This document shows positions 1 to 7,376 of a stretch of DNA of 13,661 nt, piece by piece. Every line of letters begins with the position of its first letter. Positions within the stretch are counted from its first letter, which is position 1. The notes under the pieces were generated by a model. That model had not been told where the DNA came from, did no database searches, and saw nothing but the letters and a program-made list of their open reading frames with translations. The stretch is from JACNKV01 sp964645915 (GTDB lineage Bacteria; Fidelibacterota; Marinisomatia; Marinisomatales; JACNKV01), in contig CAZYDH010000035.1 of NCBI GenBank assembly GCA_964645915.1, positions 1 through 13,661 on the forward strand. The letters are read 5' to 3'. The translations under genes were made by a program, and so were the position numbers.

Positions 1-35
1 GATTTTACTTTTTACGTTATTTTTTGTTCTATTTT
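1..35. other. AT-rich edge, no gene seen
   Basis: This stretch lies downstream of the last gene of the iron operon on the minus strand. It is almost all A and T and shows no convincing hairpin terminator or reading frame. It is too short to tell whether the operon continues past the window edge. Confidence 0.4.
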
Positions 36-167
36 CTACTCACACGAACCGAAACAATCGGTACACTGATTTGATGTTGATCTCTTTTGTATAAATAAAT
101 TCAATAAATATCGCAGTGTAATAAATACCGCAACACTAACAATGATCGAAACAATAAAAATATCCAT
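36..167 (-). CDS. FeoB-associated Cys-rich membrane peptide
   Basis: A 43-residue single-span membrane peptide. Residues 3 to about 26 are strongly hydrophobic, followed by a short basic stretch (Q27 K28 R29) and a tail with three cysteines spaced C-x2-C-x3-C (C35, C38, C42). Small proteins of this layout, encoded directly after feoB, are known as FeoB-associated Cys-rich membrane proteins. They are thought to help FeoB import Fe2+, possibly as a FeoC-like accessory, but their exact role is not settled. The frame is open 34 codons further upstream, but I chose the ATG at 167 because AAGGAA lies 7 bases before it and the resulting protein has the usual size. The start is 12 bases past the feoB stop codon and the ribosome site overlaps that stop, so translation is probably coupled to feoB. 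Confidence 0.82.
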   Translation of the reverse strand: MDIFIVSIIVSVAVFITLRYLLNLFIQKRSTSNQCTDCFGSCE

Positions 168-174
168 CACAAGG

Positions 175-180
175 TTCCTT
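175..180 (-). promoter_or_regulatory. Ribosome binding site overlapping feoB stop
   Basis: AAGGAA on the minus strand, 7 bases before the ATG at 167. It shares bases with the TAA stop codon of feoB (179-181). It supports the short start of the downstream Cys-rich peptide and suggests translational coupling. Confidence 0.7.
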
Positions 181-2440
181 AAAGTAAACTTCCTGTTTGG
201 AAAATAATAAAAGCTAATAGCCAAGCTAAGCTGAATGAATACACTACGGATAGTATTGCATACATCCAACTGGCGGTCTCTCGCTTAATTGCAGCCACAG
301 TTGCAAGGCATGGAGTGTATAACAGTGTAAAGATTAAAAATCCAAATGCGATCAATGGCGACATTCCTGATTGACGAAGTCGATTAATAACACCACTATT
401 TTTTTCTTCTACTCCTTCACCAACACCAAATAACACACCGTACGTTGAAACGACCACTTCCTTTGCTACAAATCCGGTAACAAGAGCAATCCCTTCACGC
501 CACGAAAATCCTAGAGGAGCGATGGTTGGTTCAATAAATTTCCCGATTTTTCCAATCCATTTGTTCTCCATAGTCTCTGCCATTTCTTCATAACGGATCT
601 CTACTAATTCAGTCTCTTGTTCTAGTTTTAAGTTTGTAAGTAAAGAATCGCGCTGTTCGATTAAAACTGAGTATTTTGCACTTTCTTTAAAGGGAACCAT
701 TTCAGAGAAATGTTGTCTTTTACCTTTATCTATAGAATGTTCAAATAACAAATTGATTTGATCTGATCGTTCCGTGAATTTTATAAATATTTTCTCTTTT
801 TCTAATGTATAATCTCGATCTAACTCAACCTCTCTTGGAAAATATCCCAATGCCCATATGATGATTGATCCAACCAAGATAACCGTTCCCATTTTTTGGA
901 TGAACACAAAACCACGTTCCCATGTATGCAGTAAAATAGATCGCAAGGTTGGTCGCTGATAAGGGGGTAATTCCATCACAAATGGTTTGGAGAATCCTTT
1001 TAAAACAGTCTTACTGAGTAATTTTCCGGAAGCAATAGCTGCTACAATTCCAAAAGCATATAATCCAAAAATGACGGTTGCAGCATATTGCGGAAAAAAC
1101 GCTCCGGTTACCAATACATATACCGGGAATCTTGCTGAACAACTCATAAATGGATTCAAAAGGATAGTCAGAATCCTGTCCCGTTTCGTCTCAAGAATCC
1201 TTGTTCCCATAATTGCAGGAACGTTACATCCAAATCCCATGATCATTGGAATAAATGCTTTCCCATGTAATCCAATCGTATGCATAATTCGATCCATGAT
1301 AAAGGCAACCCTTGCCATATATCCCGAGTCTTCAAAAATGGCAATGATAAAGAATAGAATGAAAATATTGGGTAAAAATACTGCTATGGAACCGACACCT
1401 CCGATCACCCCATCAACAAGTAAACTCGCAAACATGCTTTGAGGTAGAATTCCACTGAAAAATTCCATCAACCAAACAACACCGGAATCAATCCAATCCA
1501 TTGGATATCCACCGATATCGTAGGTCAATTTGAACATCAGCCACATCATCATAGCAAAGACCGGCAGTCCCAGCCATCGGTTGGTTAGGAGTTTGTCGAT
1601 CTCACGACTATAGTCTCTGGGGGTTGTAATCGTTTCGGTAACACATTCACGAATAGCGCCCTGAATAAATCCGTACCGTGCATGAGTGATTACCGCACTG
1701 ATGGAGTCCCCATAAATTGATTCAATCCTTTTAATGGATCGCTCAATACTTTCTAACAAAGATTCCCCTCCGTCAATCTGTTGAAGTTTCTTTGTAGTCG
1801 TTTCATCTCGGCTAAGCAATCTAGTCGTTTTCCAACGAGGACGATCTGCATCGGCGGATAATGTGTTTAATGTTTTAGAGACCGTTTCAATCTCTTCCTC
1901 AATCTCTTGAGGGTACGGAATATGAATATCTCGAATTTCAGCAGATTGGTTTGCTACGCTATGAATAGCTTTTTTTAATTCTTCTAAACCTTCTTTTGTT
2001 CGACCCACAATCGGAATAACAGGAGCACCTAATAATGTTCCTAGGGTTTTTGTATCAATCTTGAGTCCTTTTTCATCTGCCATATCCATCATATTCAATG
2101 CAATAACTAATGGAGTTCCGGCTTCAATCAATTGAGTAGTTAAATATAGATTGCGATTCAAATTTGACGCATCAATTACATTGACTACCACATGTGGTTT
2201 TTCTTCAAATAGAAACTGCCTTGCTACTTTTTCTTCGATAGAATAGGATGCTAAGGAGTATGTCCCCGGTAAATCAATTACCGTGAATTTATCCCCAAAA
2301 TGATCCATCGTCCCTTCTTTGCGTTCGACCGTGACCCCCGGCCAATTTCCAACTCGCTGTCTAGCTCCTGTCAACGCATTAAAGATCGTCGTTTTCCCGC
2401 TGTTCGGATTTCCTGCTATGGCTATATGAAATGGGCTCAT
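179..2440 (-). CDS. feoB: Ferrous iron transport protein B (FeoB)
   Basis: Inner-membrane Fe2+ importer with an N-terminal GTPase domain, 753 residues and apparently complete. The G-protein motifs are clear: P-loop GNPNSGKTT (residues 10-18), DLPG (56-59) and NMMD (116-119). The second part is a polytopic membrane domain carrying the family's gate motif GCNVPAIMGTR (Cys near residue 405) and a second conserved segment (GFVAKEVVVSTYG, about residues 655-667). Between two membrane segments, about residues 532-625, sits a long, charged, Glu/Lys-rich, probably helical insert that ends at the conserved KWIGKIG region. The ATG at 2440 places the P-loop at the usual distance, although only a weak purine-rich ribosome site (AGAAAAG) precedes it. 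It lies 28 bases after feoA and is followed by the Cys-rich peptide gene, so it belongs to the fur-feoA-feoB operon. Confidence 0.97.
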   Translation of the reverse strand: MSPFHIAIAGNPNSGKTTIFNALTGARQRVGNWPGVTVERKEGTMDHFGDKFTVIDLPGTYSLASYSIEEKVARQFLFEEKPHVVVNVIDASNLNRNLYLTTQLIEAGTPLVIALNMMDMADEKGLKIDTKTLGTLLGAPVIPIVGRTKEGLEELKKAIHSVANQSAEIRDIHIPYPQEIEEEIETVSKTLNTLSADADRPRWKTTRLLSRDETTTKKLQQIDGGESLLESIERSIKRIESIYGDSISAVITHARYGFIQGAIRECVTETITTPRDYSREIDKLLTNRWLGLPVFAMMMWLMFKLTYDIGGYPMDWIDSGVVWLMEFFSGILPQSMFASLLVDGVIGGVGSIAVFLPNIFILFFIIAIFEDSGYMARVAFIMDRIMHTIGLHGKAFIPMIMGFGCNVPAIMGTRILETKRDRILTILLNPFMSCSARFPVYVLVTGAFFPQYAATVIFGLYAFGIVAAIASGKLLSKTVLKGFSKPFVMELPPYQRPTLRSILLHTWERGFVFIQKMGTVILVGSIIIWALGYFPREVELDRDYTLEKEKIFIKFTERSDQINLLFEHSIDKGKRQHFSEMVPFKESAKYSVLIEQRDSLLTNLKLEQETELVEIRYEEMAETMENKWIGKIGKFIEPTIAPLGFSWREGIALVTGFVAKEVVVSTYGVLFGVGEGVEEKNSGVINRLRQSGMSPLIAFGFLIFTLLYTPCLATVAAIKRETASWMYAILSVVYSFSLAWLLAFIIFQTGSLL

Positions 2441-2468
2441 CTTTTCTAAATTAAACTGATCGGTTTTC

Positions 2469-2756
2469 TTATAATATCTCTATGGCAATCTTGTCCGCAT
2501 CTTTTCGACGAAGAGATAAATGATATCCTTTGACTATAAACTCAATGGGATCTTGCAGGGGTGCTAGTTTATCCATTTCCACGATATCATTAACCAATAC
2601 TCCCATTTCGATCAATCTGATTCTGAATTGTTCACTCCCTCCGATCTCAACGATTCGTGCTTTGTCACCGGAATCTAACTGGCTAAGTCTTTGTTTGTTT
2701 TGATTCGTCTCAGATAACTGTCTTTTGAGTCGATGATCTTTCTTCTTTCCCCACAT
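2469..2756 (-). CDS. feoA: Ferrous iron transport protein A (FeoA)
   Basis: Small cytoplasmic SH3-like partner of FeoB, thought to modulate FeoB activity in Fe2+ uptake. The core, about residues 24-95, follows the FeoA pattern: L-S-Q-L-x-x-G-D-x-x-R-I, then RLIEMG, then APLQDPIEFIVKGYHLSLRRKDADKI. At 95 residues it is about 20 longer than the common 75-residue form. The extra part is a basic N-terminus starting MWGKKKDHRLKR. The ATG at 2756 is preceded by GGAG about 10 bases upstream, so the extension is probably real, but no later in-frame Met precedes the core to offer an alternative. It follows fur after only 4 bases and precedes feoB by 28 bases. Confidence 0.93.
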   Translation of the reverse strand: MWGKKKDHRLKRQLSETNQNKQRLSQLDSGDKARIVEIGGSEQFRIRLIEMGVLVNDIVEMDKLAPLQDPIEFIVKGYHLSLRRKDADKIAIEIL

Positions 2757-2760
2757 AATA

Positions 2761-3198
2761 TTATTTCTCCATATTCCGATTGCAGGATTTACACAGACCG
2801 ATCAACTGATGAATATGATCTTCTAATTTAAAATCATACTTTTTCGCTATTTCATTTTGTAAGGATTCAATTTTTTCATCAACAAATTCTAAAATAATTC
2901 CACATTCTCTGCAGATAATGTGATCATGATGAACGGAGTTTAATACATGCTCATAACGACTTTTACCATCGCCAATATTAATTTTGTTAATGAGATTGTA
3001 TTTAGTTAAAACATCGATAGTTCGATAAACCGTTGCACGAGAGACGGATACACCTTTTTGCCTAATAGCTACATAAATGTCATCAGCATCACGATGTTCA
3101 TTGCTCGATTTAAGTTCATCCCATACAGCCTGACGTTGATTGGTGTATCGGAGTCGCTCCTGTTTTAAAACATTCATTAATATTCGATTTTGATCCAT
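2761..3198 (-). CDS. fur: Fur-family ferric uptake regulator
   Basis: A 145-residue metal-dependent repressor. The N-terminal winged helix contains the recognition-helix region VSVSRATVYRTIDVL (about residues 50-64). The dimerisation and metal domain follows, with H90 H91 D92 H93, the zinc pair C96-x2-C99 (ICRECG), a glutamate-rich segment, H128/H130 and the second zinc pair C136-x2-C139. This is the standard four-Cys Fur layout. The family also contains PerR, Zur and Mur, but the gene is first in an operon with feoA and feoB, which makes iron sensing the natural reading. The frame extends 19 codons further upstream. I chose the ATG at 3198 because AAGAGG lies 6 bases before it and because the longer form would translate through the Fur box. 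Autoregulation is likely from that box. Confidence 0.93.
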   Translation of the reverse strand: MDQNRILMNVLKQERLRYTNQRQAVWDELKSSNEHRDADDIYVAIRQKGVSVSRATVYRTIDVLTKYNLINKINIGDGKSRYEHVLNSVHHDHIICRECGIILEFVDEKIESLQNEIAKKYDFKLEDHIHQLIGLCKSCNRNMEK

Positions 3199-3212
3199 AT
3201 TATACCTCTTAT

Positions 3213-3227
3213 TGAGAATGAGTCTCA
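3213..3227 (-). promoter_or_regulatory. Fur-box-like operator of the fur-feo operon
   Basis: A 15-base palindrome with perfect 5-base arms, TGAGA and TCTCA. Read as 7-1-7 it matches the classical Fur half-site pair TGATAAT-n-ATTATCA at 11 of 14 positions. It lies 15 bases upstream of the fur ATG, where a bound repressor would block transcription start or early elongation. Repression by iron-loaded Fur is inferred from site and context. Confidence 0.7.
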
Positions 3228-3279
3228 TAGAAGTTACATAATACAATCCTAGCAATGAAAGGATAATATTTATTTGGGA

Positions 3280-3298
3280 ATACCGAGCGAATCGGTAT
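3280..3298. repeat. Inverted repeat between pcrA and fur
   Basis: Perfect 7-base arms ATACCGA and TCGGTAT separated by 5 bases. It lies about 50 bases past the end of the helicase gene and about 80 bases before the fur start. On the minus strand it is not followed by a T run, so it is not a canonical terminator. It may be a weak terminator or a second operator for the iron operon. Confidence 0.45.
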
Positions 3299-3347
3299 AC
3301 AGCAGTAGAGATATCTTCTTATGAAGAATCAGAAGAAGAGGATATAA

Positions 3348-5513
3348 TTAAGATTCCACCTTTTTCAGGTTCGCATATTTCACAATCAACTTTTTACGTG
3401 TGCCGTCATTAAATACCACACCGACTCTCTGGTTTTCCCCGCTACCGCTTAACGCTTTGATTGTTCCGATGCCAAACATGGCATGCTCAACCTTATCTCC
3501 TATTTTGAAATCATCAAAACTGGTAATACTACGTTTAATTTTTACTTTTTTCTTCCCGGATCTTCTTGTGACGACACGCCGGGTTAAGGCAGACTCAAAT
3601 TTAATCTGCTCTAGTTGATCTACAGGGATTTCACGGAGGAAACGAGAAACCAAACCTACATCGTAATCTATCCCCATTTTACGACGCTGAGTTGCATACA
3701 TTAAATACACTTTTTCTTCGGCTCTTGTCAGTCCAACGTAGAATAATCGTCTTTCTTCTTCTAGCTGTTTTGCATCGTTGAAGGAAGAGTAAAGTGGAAA
3801 TAGGCCATCTTCCAAACCTGCTATAAACACAACAGGGAACTCTAATCCTTTTGCTGAGTGTAATGTCATTAATGTTACACGATTGTCATCATCATTCCAT
3901 TGGTCAATTGCTGTTAGCAACGTGACCTCCTCCAGAAAATCACGTAAGCTGCTATCGGGATTTCTTGCTGAAAAAACATCAATACTATTCAGCAGTTCTT
4001 CCATGTTTTGATATCTTTCTTGATCTTCCGGATTAATTGAACCTTTGTAATGATGCAATATTTTTGCCTCTTCTACTAAGGTTCTCACCAACTCACTCGT
4101 ACTCAGTTTATCAACGAGTTCATTATATTTTTTTATGATATCATAAAATGAGGTTAACGAGTTTGCTTGCTTCCCACGGATACCCATTGCAGCAGGATCT
4201 GATAGAACATCTATCAATTCAGAATTGGTTTTCTCAGCCTGCTCCACACATTTTGTAATTGTTTTTTGTCCAATTCCTCTTGGAGGAAAATTAATAACCC
4301 TCCGAAGCGATATTGTGTCTTTTAAATTAATAATCAGCCGCAAATAAGCTAAAATGTCTTTGACTTCTTTCCGTTCATAAAATCGTATCCCTCCAACAAT
4401 ATTATACGGAATCCCCTGACGGCGAAAACCATCTTCTAATGCTCTTGATTGCGCGTTTGTTCTATATAAAACTGCAAAATGATTGAACGTGCGTTTTTTT
4501 GTTTTAATTTCTTTTTCCAAAGCAGAAACGATAGCGTCTGCTTCTTCCATTTCATCAACGGTTTCGAAAACAGCAAGCTTTTCACCCGCACCACGAACTG
4601 CATTCAATGTTTTTGATTCTCTATAAATATTGTTTTCCACGACTGAGGATGCTGCATTTAATATTTGCTGCGTGGATCTGTAATTATTTTCTAATTTAAA
4701 AACTTTGCAATCAACAAAATGCTTTTTGAAATCCAGAATGTTCCGTATATCGGCTCCTCTCCATCCGTAGATAGATTGATCATCATCTCCCACAACACAG
4801 ATTTGTTTGTGTTTTTCTGCTAATTTTGAAATTAGCATAAACTGTGGACGATTTGTATCTTGATACTCATCCACCAATATATATTTCCATGTTTTTCGAT
4901 ATCGAGTTAGGATGGCAGGTTTTTTCTTAAATAATTCGATTGGCAATAAAAGCAGATCATCAAAATCTACTGCATTATTTAGCTTTAAATATTGTTGGTA
5001 AACACGATAAATCTCTGCGATTTCTTTTTCCTTCTTTATCCGTGCTTTCAGAGCTACTTCTTCCGGAGTCAGCATTAAGTTTTTATAGTAGCTGATTTGC
5101 GACCTGACCGTTCTGGCAGTCATAGATTCTTTCAACTGATTCATATCATTCATAACAACTTTAATCAAATCCTGTTGATCTTTCGTATCATAAATGGCAA
5201 AATCATTTGTATATCCTAAATGATGGATCTCCTTTCTTAACATACGTGCGCATATTGAATGAAAGGTCCCAATGTTTAAATTAGCTGAAGGTGTTTTCAG
5301 CAAAGATTCTACACGAGATTTCATTTCTTTAGCAGCTTTATTTGTAAAAGTAACGGCTAAAATCTCTTCCGGTTTGTACAAATTCTCTTTTATCAAAAAA
5401 TGGATCTTATGTGTAAGCACACGTGTTTTACCACTTCCTGCACCTGCAAAAATTAAAACCGGCCCTTTGACGGCTAAGACAGAATCTTTTTGAGTTTGAT
5501 TAAGTTGCTTCAA
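3348..5513 (-). CDS. pcrA: UvrD/PcrA-type 3'-5' DNA helicase
   Basis: Superfamily 1A ATP-dependent helicase acting in DNA repair and in removing obstacles from replicating or transcribed DNA, 721 residues. The motifs appear in order: Walker A GAGSGKT (residues 24-30), motif II DEYQDTN (about 213), motif III QSIYGWRGAD, motif IV ENNYRST, motif V TLHSAKGLEF with GLEDGLFP, and motif VI RRLFYVGLTRAEEK (about 585). The last 50 residues (KIGDKVEHAMFGIGTI and on) form the Tudor-like domain typical of PcrA and UvrD, which contacts RNA polymerase in studied members. The start is a TTG codon, preceded by AGGA at a 7-base spacing; an ATG just upstream is out of frame and hits a stop at once. The resulting N-terminus, MKQLNQTQ, fits the family's LNxxQ start. 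It follows mltG after 12 bases, probably in one transcript. Confidence 0.95.
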   Translation of the reverse strand: MKQLNQTQKDSVLAVKGPVLIFAGAGSGKTRVLTHKIHFLIKENLYKPEEILAVTFTNKAAKEMKSRVESLLKTPSANLNIGTFHSICARMLRKEIHHLGYTNDFAIYDTKDQQDLIKVVMNDMNQLKESMTARTVRSQISYYKNLMLTPEEVALKARIKKEKEIAEIYRVYQQYLKLNNAVDFDDLLLLPIELFKKKPAILTRYRKTWKYILVDEYQDTNRPQFMLISKLAEKHKQICVVGDDDQSIYGWRGADIRNILDFKKHFVDCKVFKLENNYRSTQQILNAASSVVENNIYRESKTLNAVRGAGEKLAVFETVDEMEEADAIVSALEKEIKTKKRTFNHFAVLYRTNAQSRALEDGFRRQGIPYNIVGGIRFYERKEVKDILAYLRLIINLKDTISLRRVINFPPRGIGQKTITKCVEQAEKTNSELIDVLSDPAAMGIRGKQANSLTSFYDIIKKYNELVDKLSTSELVRTLVEEAKILHHYKGSINPEDQERYQNMEELLNSIDVFSARNPDSSLRDFLEEVTLLTAIDQWNDDDNRVTLMTLHSAKGLEFPVVFIAGLEDGLFPLYSSFNDAKQLEEERRLFYVGLTRAEEKVYLMYATQRRKMGIDYDVGLVSRFLREIPVDQLEQIKFESALTRRVVTRRSGKKKVKIKRSITSFDDFKIGDKVEHAMFGIGTIKALSGSGENQRVGVVFNDGTRKKLIVKYANLKKVES

Positions 5514-5520
5514 TCTATCA

Positions 5521-5524
5521 TCCT
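5521..5524 (-). promoter_or_regulatory. Ribosome binding site for TTG start of pcrA
   Basis: AGGA on the minus strand, 7 bases before the TTG at 5513 and just past the mltG stop codon. It supports the unusual start codon, because no in-frame ATG exists nearby. Confidence 0.55.
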
Positions 5525-5525
5525 A

Positions 5526-6557
5526 TTAACGTCGTGCTTTCCTACGAACCGTTTGAAATTGTTTTTTTGCTCGATTATGTTCTTTTTGAGTACGGCTGAA
5601 TGTATGATATCCATTCCCTTTTGCAACGAAATACAAATAATCACCATCCAGGGGATCCATTGCCGCATAAATAGATGATGCTCCCGGACTGTTAATCGGC
5701 CCAGGTGGAAGTCCAATGTGTAAGTAAGTGTTGTATGGAGAGTCAATTCTTAAGTCTCGGTTCAACAATCGTCTTGGGCCATCATCAATGATATATTGAA
5801 TAGTCGGATCTGCTTGTAATTTCATCCCTGTGTTCAAACGATTGTGATATACAGAAGAAATAATACGACGTTCACTGTCAAACAAAGCCTCCCCTTCAAT
5901 GATCGAGGCAAGAGTGATAATCTCTAATTCGGTCATCGATAATTCTTTTGCCATTGCCAACACGGTATCCTGAATGGTTTCTTTATATTCATTAATCAGT
6001 TTCAAGAGAATTGTTTCAGGAGATTCACCTTCAAAAAAATAATAGGTTTCCGGGAATAAAAATCCTTCCAATGATTCAGCTTGGATTCCAAGTTTTTTTG
6101 CATAATAACCGTCATTAACCAAATGTAATAATCGTGATTTACTCACCTGTACTTTTTCAGCCAACTCTGCAACGATTTTTTCGGCTTTCCAGCCCTCTAA
6201 AAGTGTTACTTTAATTAATTGTGGAGAACCAAATTTGAGTTGCTGTATTATTTCATAGTTGGATCCGGCATTCTCAAGCTTGAACCTTCCTGCAGGAATT
6301 TTGGTTTCGTATCCCAAAAGTTTCACAGCCCATACAAAAACCGTTTCATTCGTAAGCACCTTTTTATTAACTAATAATTCGCTAATGTCCGTTAAGGTGG
6401 ATCCATCGGTAATTCTGATTTTTACTGTCGGGCGAGTTATATTTTGCGGCCAATGGAGTAAAACACCATAAAAGGCTACAATTATTGCAAAAATCATACT
6501 AACAATAAATGCAGATATCGGTTGAAAAATAAATTGAAATAGTCGTGAGCTGCGCAT
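5526..6557 (-). CDS. mltG: Endolytic murein transglycosylase MltG
   Basis: Membrane-anchored lytic transglycosylase of the YceG family, which cuts nascent peptidoglycan strands in the periplasm and sets glycan length. It has 343 residues, close to the family norm. A short basic N-terminus (MRSSRLFQF) is followed by one transmembrane segment (about 13-35), a LysM-like region, then the catalytic domain. The catalytic Glu is most likely E221 in LASIIEGEA, matching the family's conserved ASIxE block. The downstream signatures DPTIQY, SPYNTY and GLPPGPINSPG are all present. The ATG at 6557 has no evident Shine-Dalgarno sequence. A possible sigma-70-like promoter (TTGACT at 6599-6594, 16 bases, TGTAAC at 6577-6572) would give a very short leader. 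It is probably co-transcribed with pcrA, a pairing of unrelated housekeeping functions. Confidence 0.94.
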   Translation of the reverse strand: MRSSRLFQFIFQPISAFIVSMIFAIIVAFYGVLLHWPQNITRPTVKIRITDGSTLTDISELLVNKKVLTNETVFVWAVKLLGYETKIPAGRFKLENAGSNYEIIQQLKFGSPQLIKVTLLEGWKAEKIVAELAEKVQVSKSRLLHLVNDGYYAKKLGIQAESLEGFLFPETYYFFEGESPETILLKLINEYKETIQDTVLAMAKELSMTELEIITLASIIEGEALFDSERRIISSVYHNRLNTGMKLQADPTIQYIIDDGPRRLLNRDLRIDSPYNTYLHIGLPPGPINSPGASSIYAAMDPLDGDYLYFVAKGNGYHTFSRTQKEHNRAKKQFQTVRRKARR

Positions 6558-6691
6558 TTGAAGACGCGGAAGTTACATCATGTGCAAACTCCAAGTCAAT
6601 AATTCAGAAATAATTGAATAAATAGGGTTGCAACAATTTCACATCACACTCCCGAGATATGTTCGTATATTTTCTCAACAAATAGACTCCA

Positions 6692-6699
6692 TAATTTTG
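6692..6699 (+). promoter_or_regulatory. Possible Bacteroidota -7 promoter element
   Basis: TAATTTTG matches TAnnTTTG exactly and lies about 53 bases upstream of the nitroreductase ATG. The matching -33 element is poor (TTTT, 18 bases before), so this is a tentative call. Confidence 0.35.
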
Positions 6700-6739
6700 A
6701 AATAATCAAAGTGTATAGACTTGACCAAAATTATTAAAC

Positions 6740-6746
6740 AAGGTGA
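6740..6746 (+). promoter_or_regulatory. Ribosome binding site deciding nitroreductase start
   Basis: AAGGTGA ends 5 bases before the ATG at 6752. An in-frame GTG at 6743 lies inside this site, so that GTG is part of the ribosome site and not the start codon. Confidence 0.7.
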
Positions 6747-6751
6747 AACCT

Positions 6752-7333
6752 ATGACTTTCAAGAACTTAATAAAGAAAACCAGAAGCTATCGAAGGTTCG
6801 ACGAAACAAAACTGATTCATTATTCAACACTTGAAGATCTTGTCGATCTTGCTCGGTTATCTGCTTCGGCTAAAAATCTTCAACCTGTTCGTTATGTTCT
6901 TTCAAATAATACTAAACTTAACTCTCTCATCTTCCCGTGTCTTGCTTGGGCAGGTTATCTCAAAGATTGGGTCGGACCAAAAGAAGGAGAACGACCCACC
7001 GGATATATCATATTATTAGAAGATACAACAGTCCATAGCAGATGGATACATCATGATCTCGGAATTGCAGCTCAAAGTATTTTACTTGGGGCGACAGATG
7101 CCGGATTGGGCGGATGTATCATTGCTGCGATAAAAAAGGATGTTCTTCGATCTGTTTTATCTGTTCCGGATCAATTTGAAATTCATCTTGTCCTTGCTCT
7201 CGGAACACCCATAGAAAAAGTCGTTATTGATCCTGTGGGAGCTAATGATAAAATTAAATACTGGCGGGATAAAGAAGAATATCATCATGTTCCTAAACGA
7301 AATTTACAAGATATAATTTTGAAATTCTCTTGA
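6752..7333 (+). CDS. Nitroreductase-family flavoprotein
   Basis: A 193-residue FMN-dependent oxidoreductase of the nitroreductase fold, expected in the cytoplasm as a homodimer. The N-terminal phosphate-binding motif is SYRRF (residues 12-16). The second FMN-contacting block is ARLSASAKNLQP (34-45). The later conserved glycine segment DAGLGGCIIAAI and the ALGTP strand are also present. Single-domain members reduce nitro compounds, quinones or other acceptors with NAD(P)H, and the natural substrate cannot be read from sequence. It has no partner gene: the following acetyltransferase is 96 bases away and has its own promoter. I used the ATG at 6752 because of the ribosome site just upstream. 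Confidence 0.88.
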   Translation: MTFKNLIKKTRSYRRFDETKLIHYSTLEDLVDLARLSASAKNLQPVRYVLSNNTKLNSLIFPCLAWAGYLKDWVGPKEGERPTGYIILLEDTTVHSRWIHHDLGIAAQSILLGATDAGLGGCIIAAIKKDVLRSVLSVPDQFEIHLVLALGTPIEKVVIDPVGANDKIKYWRDKEEYHHVPKRNLQDIILKFS

Positions 7334-7376
7334 AGTAGTTTATTTATTTATTCCATCTTACTCTCGGTCCCATAAA

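Larger units (their letters stand above)
6558..6751. other. Divergent promoter region mltG / nitroreductase
   Basis: An AT-rich 194-base gap between two divergent genes, so it should hold promoters for both. Toward the plus strand, TAATTTTG at 6692-6699 fits the Bacteroidota -7 motif TAnnTTTG. A TTTT at 6670-6673, 18 bases upstream, is only a weak -33 element. Toward the minus strand there is a sigma-70-like pair near 6599-6572. I see no operator or hairpin that I trust. Confidence 0.4.

Noticed and set aside
168..269. Longer N-terminus for the Cys-rich peptide
   Set aside because: It would overlap the end of feoB by about 90 bases and lacks a ribosome site, whereas the ATG at 167 has AAGGAA at good spacing.
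987..1442. A 151-codon open frame on the plus strand
   Set aside because: It lies wholly antisense to the conserved membrane domain of feoB, resembles no family and has no convincing ribosome site.
3199..3255. Longer N-terminus for Fur
   Set aside because: It would run through the Fur box and add 19 residues not typical of the family; the ATG at 3198 has AAGAGG 6 bases upstream.
3314..3339. Inverted repeat TCTTCTT / AAGAAGA as a pcrA terminator
   Set aside because: The arms are simple A/G-rich sequence with a 12-base loop and no T run, so chance is likely.
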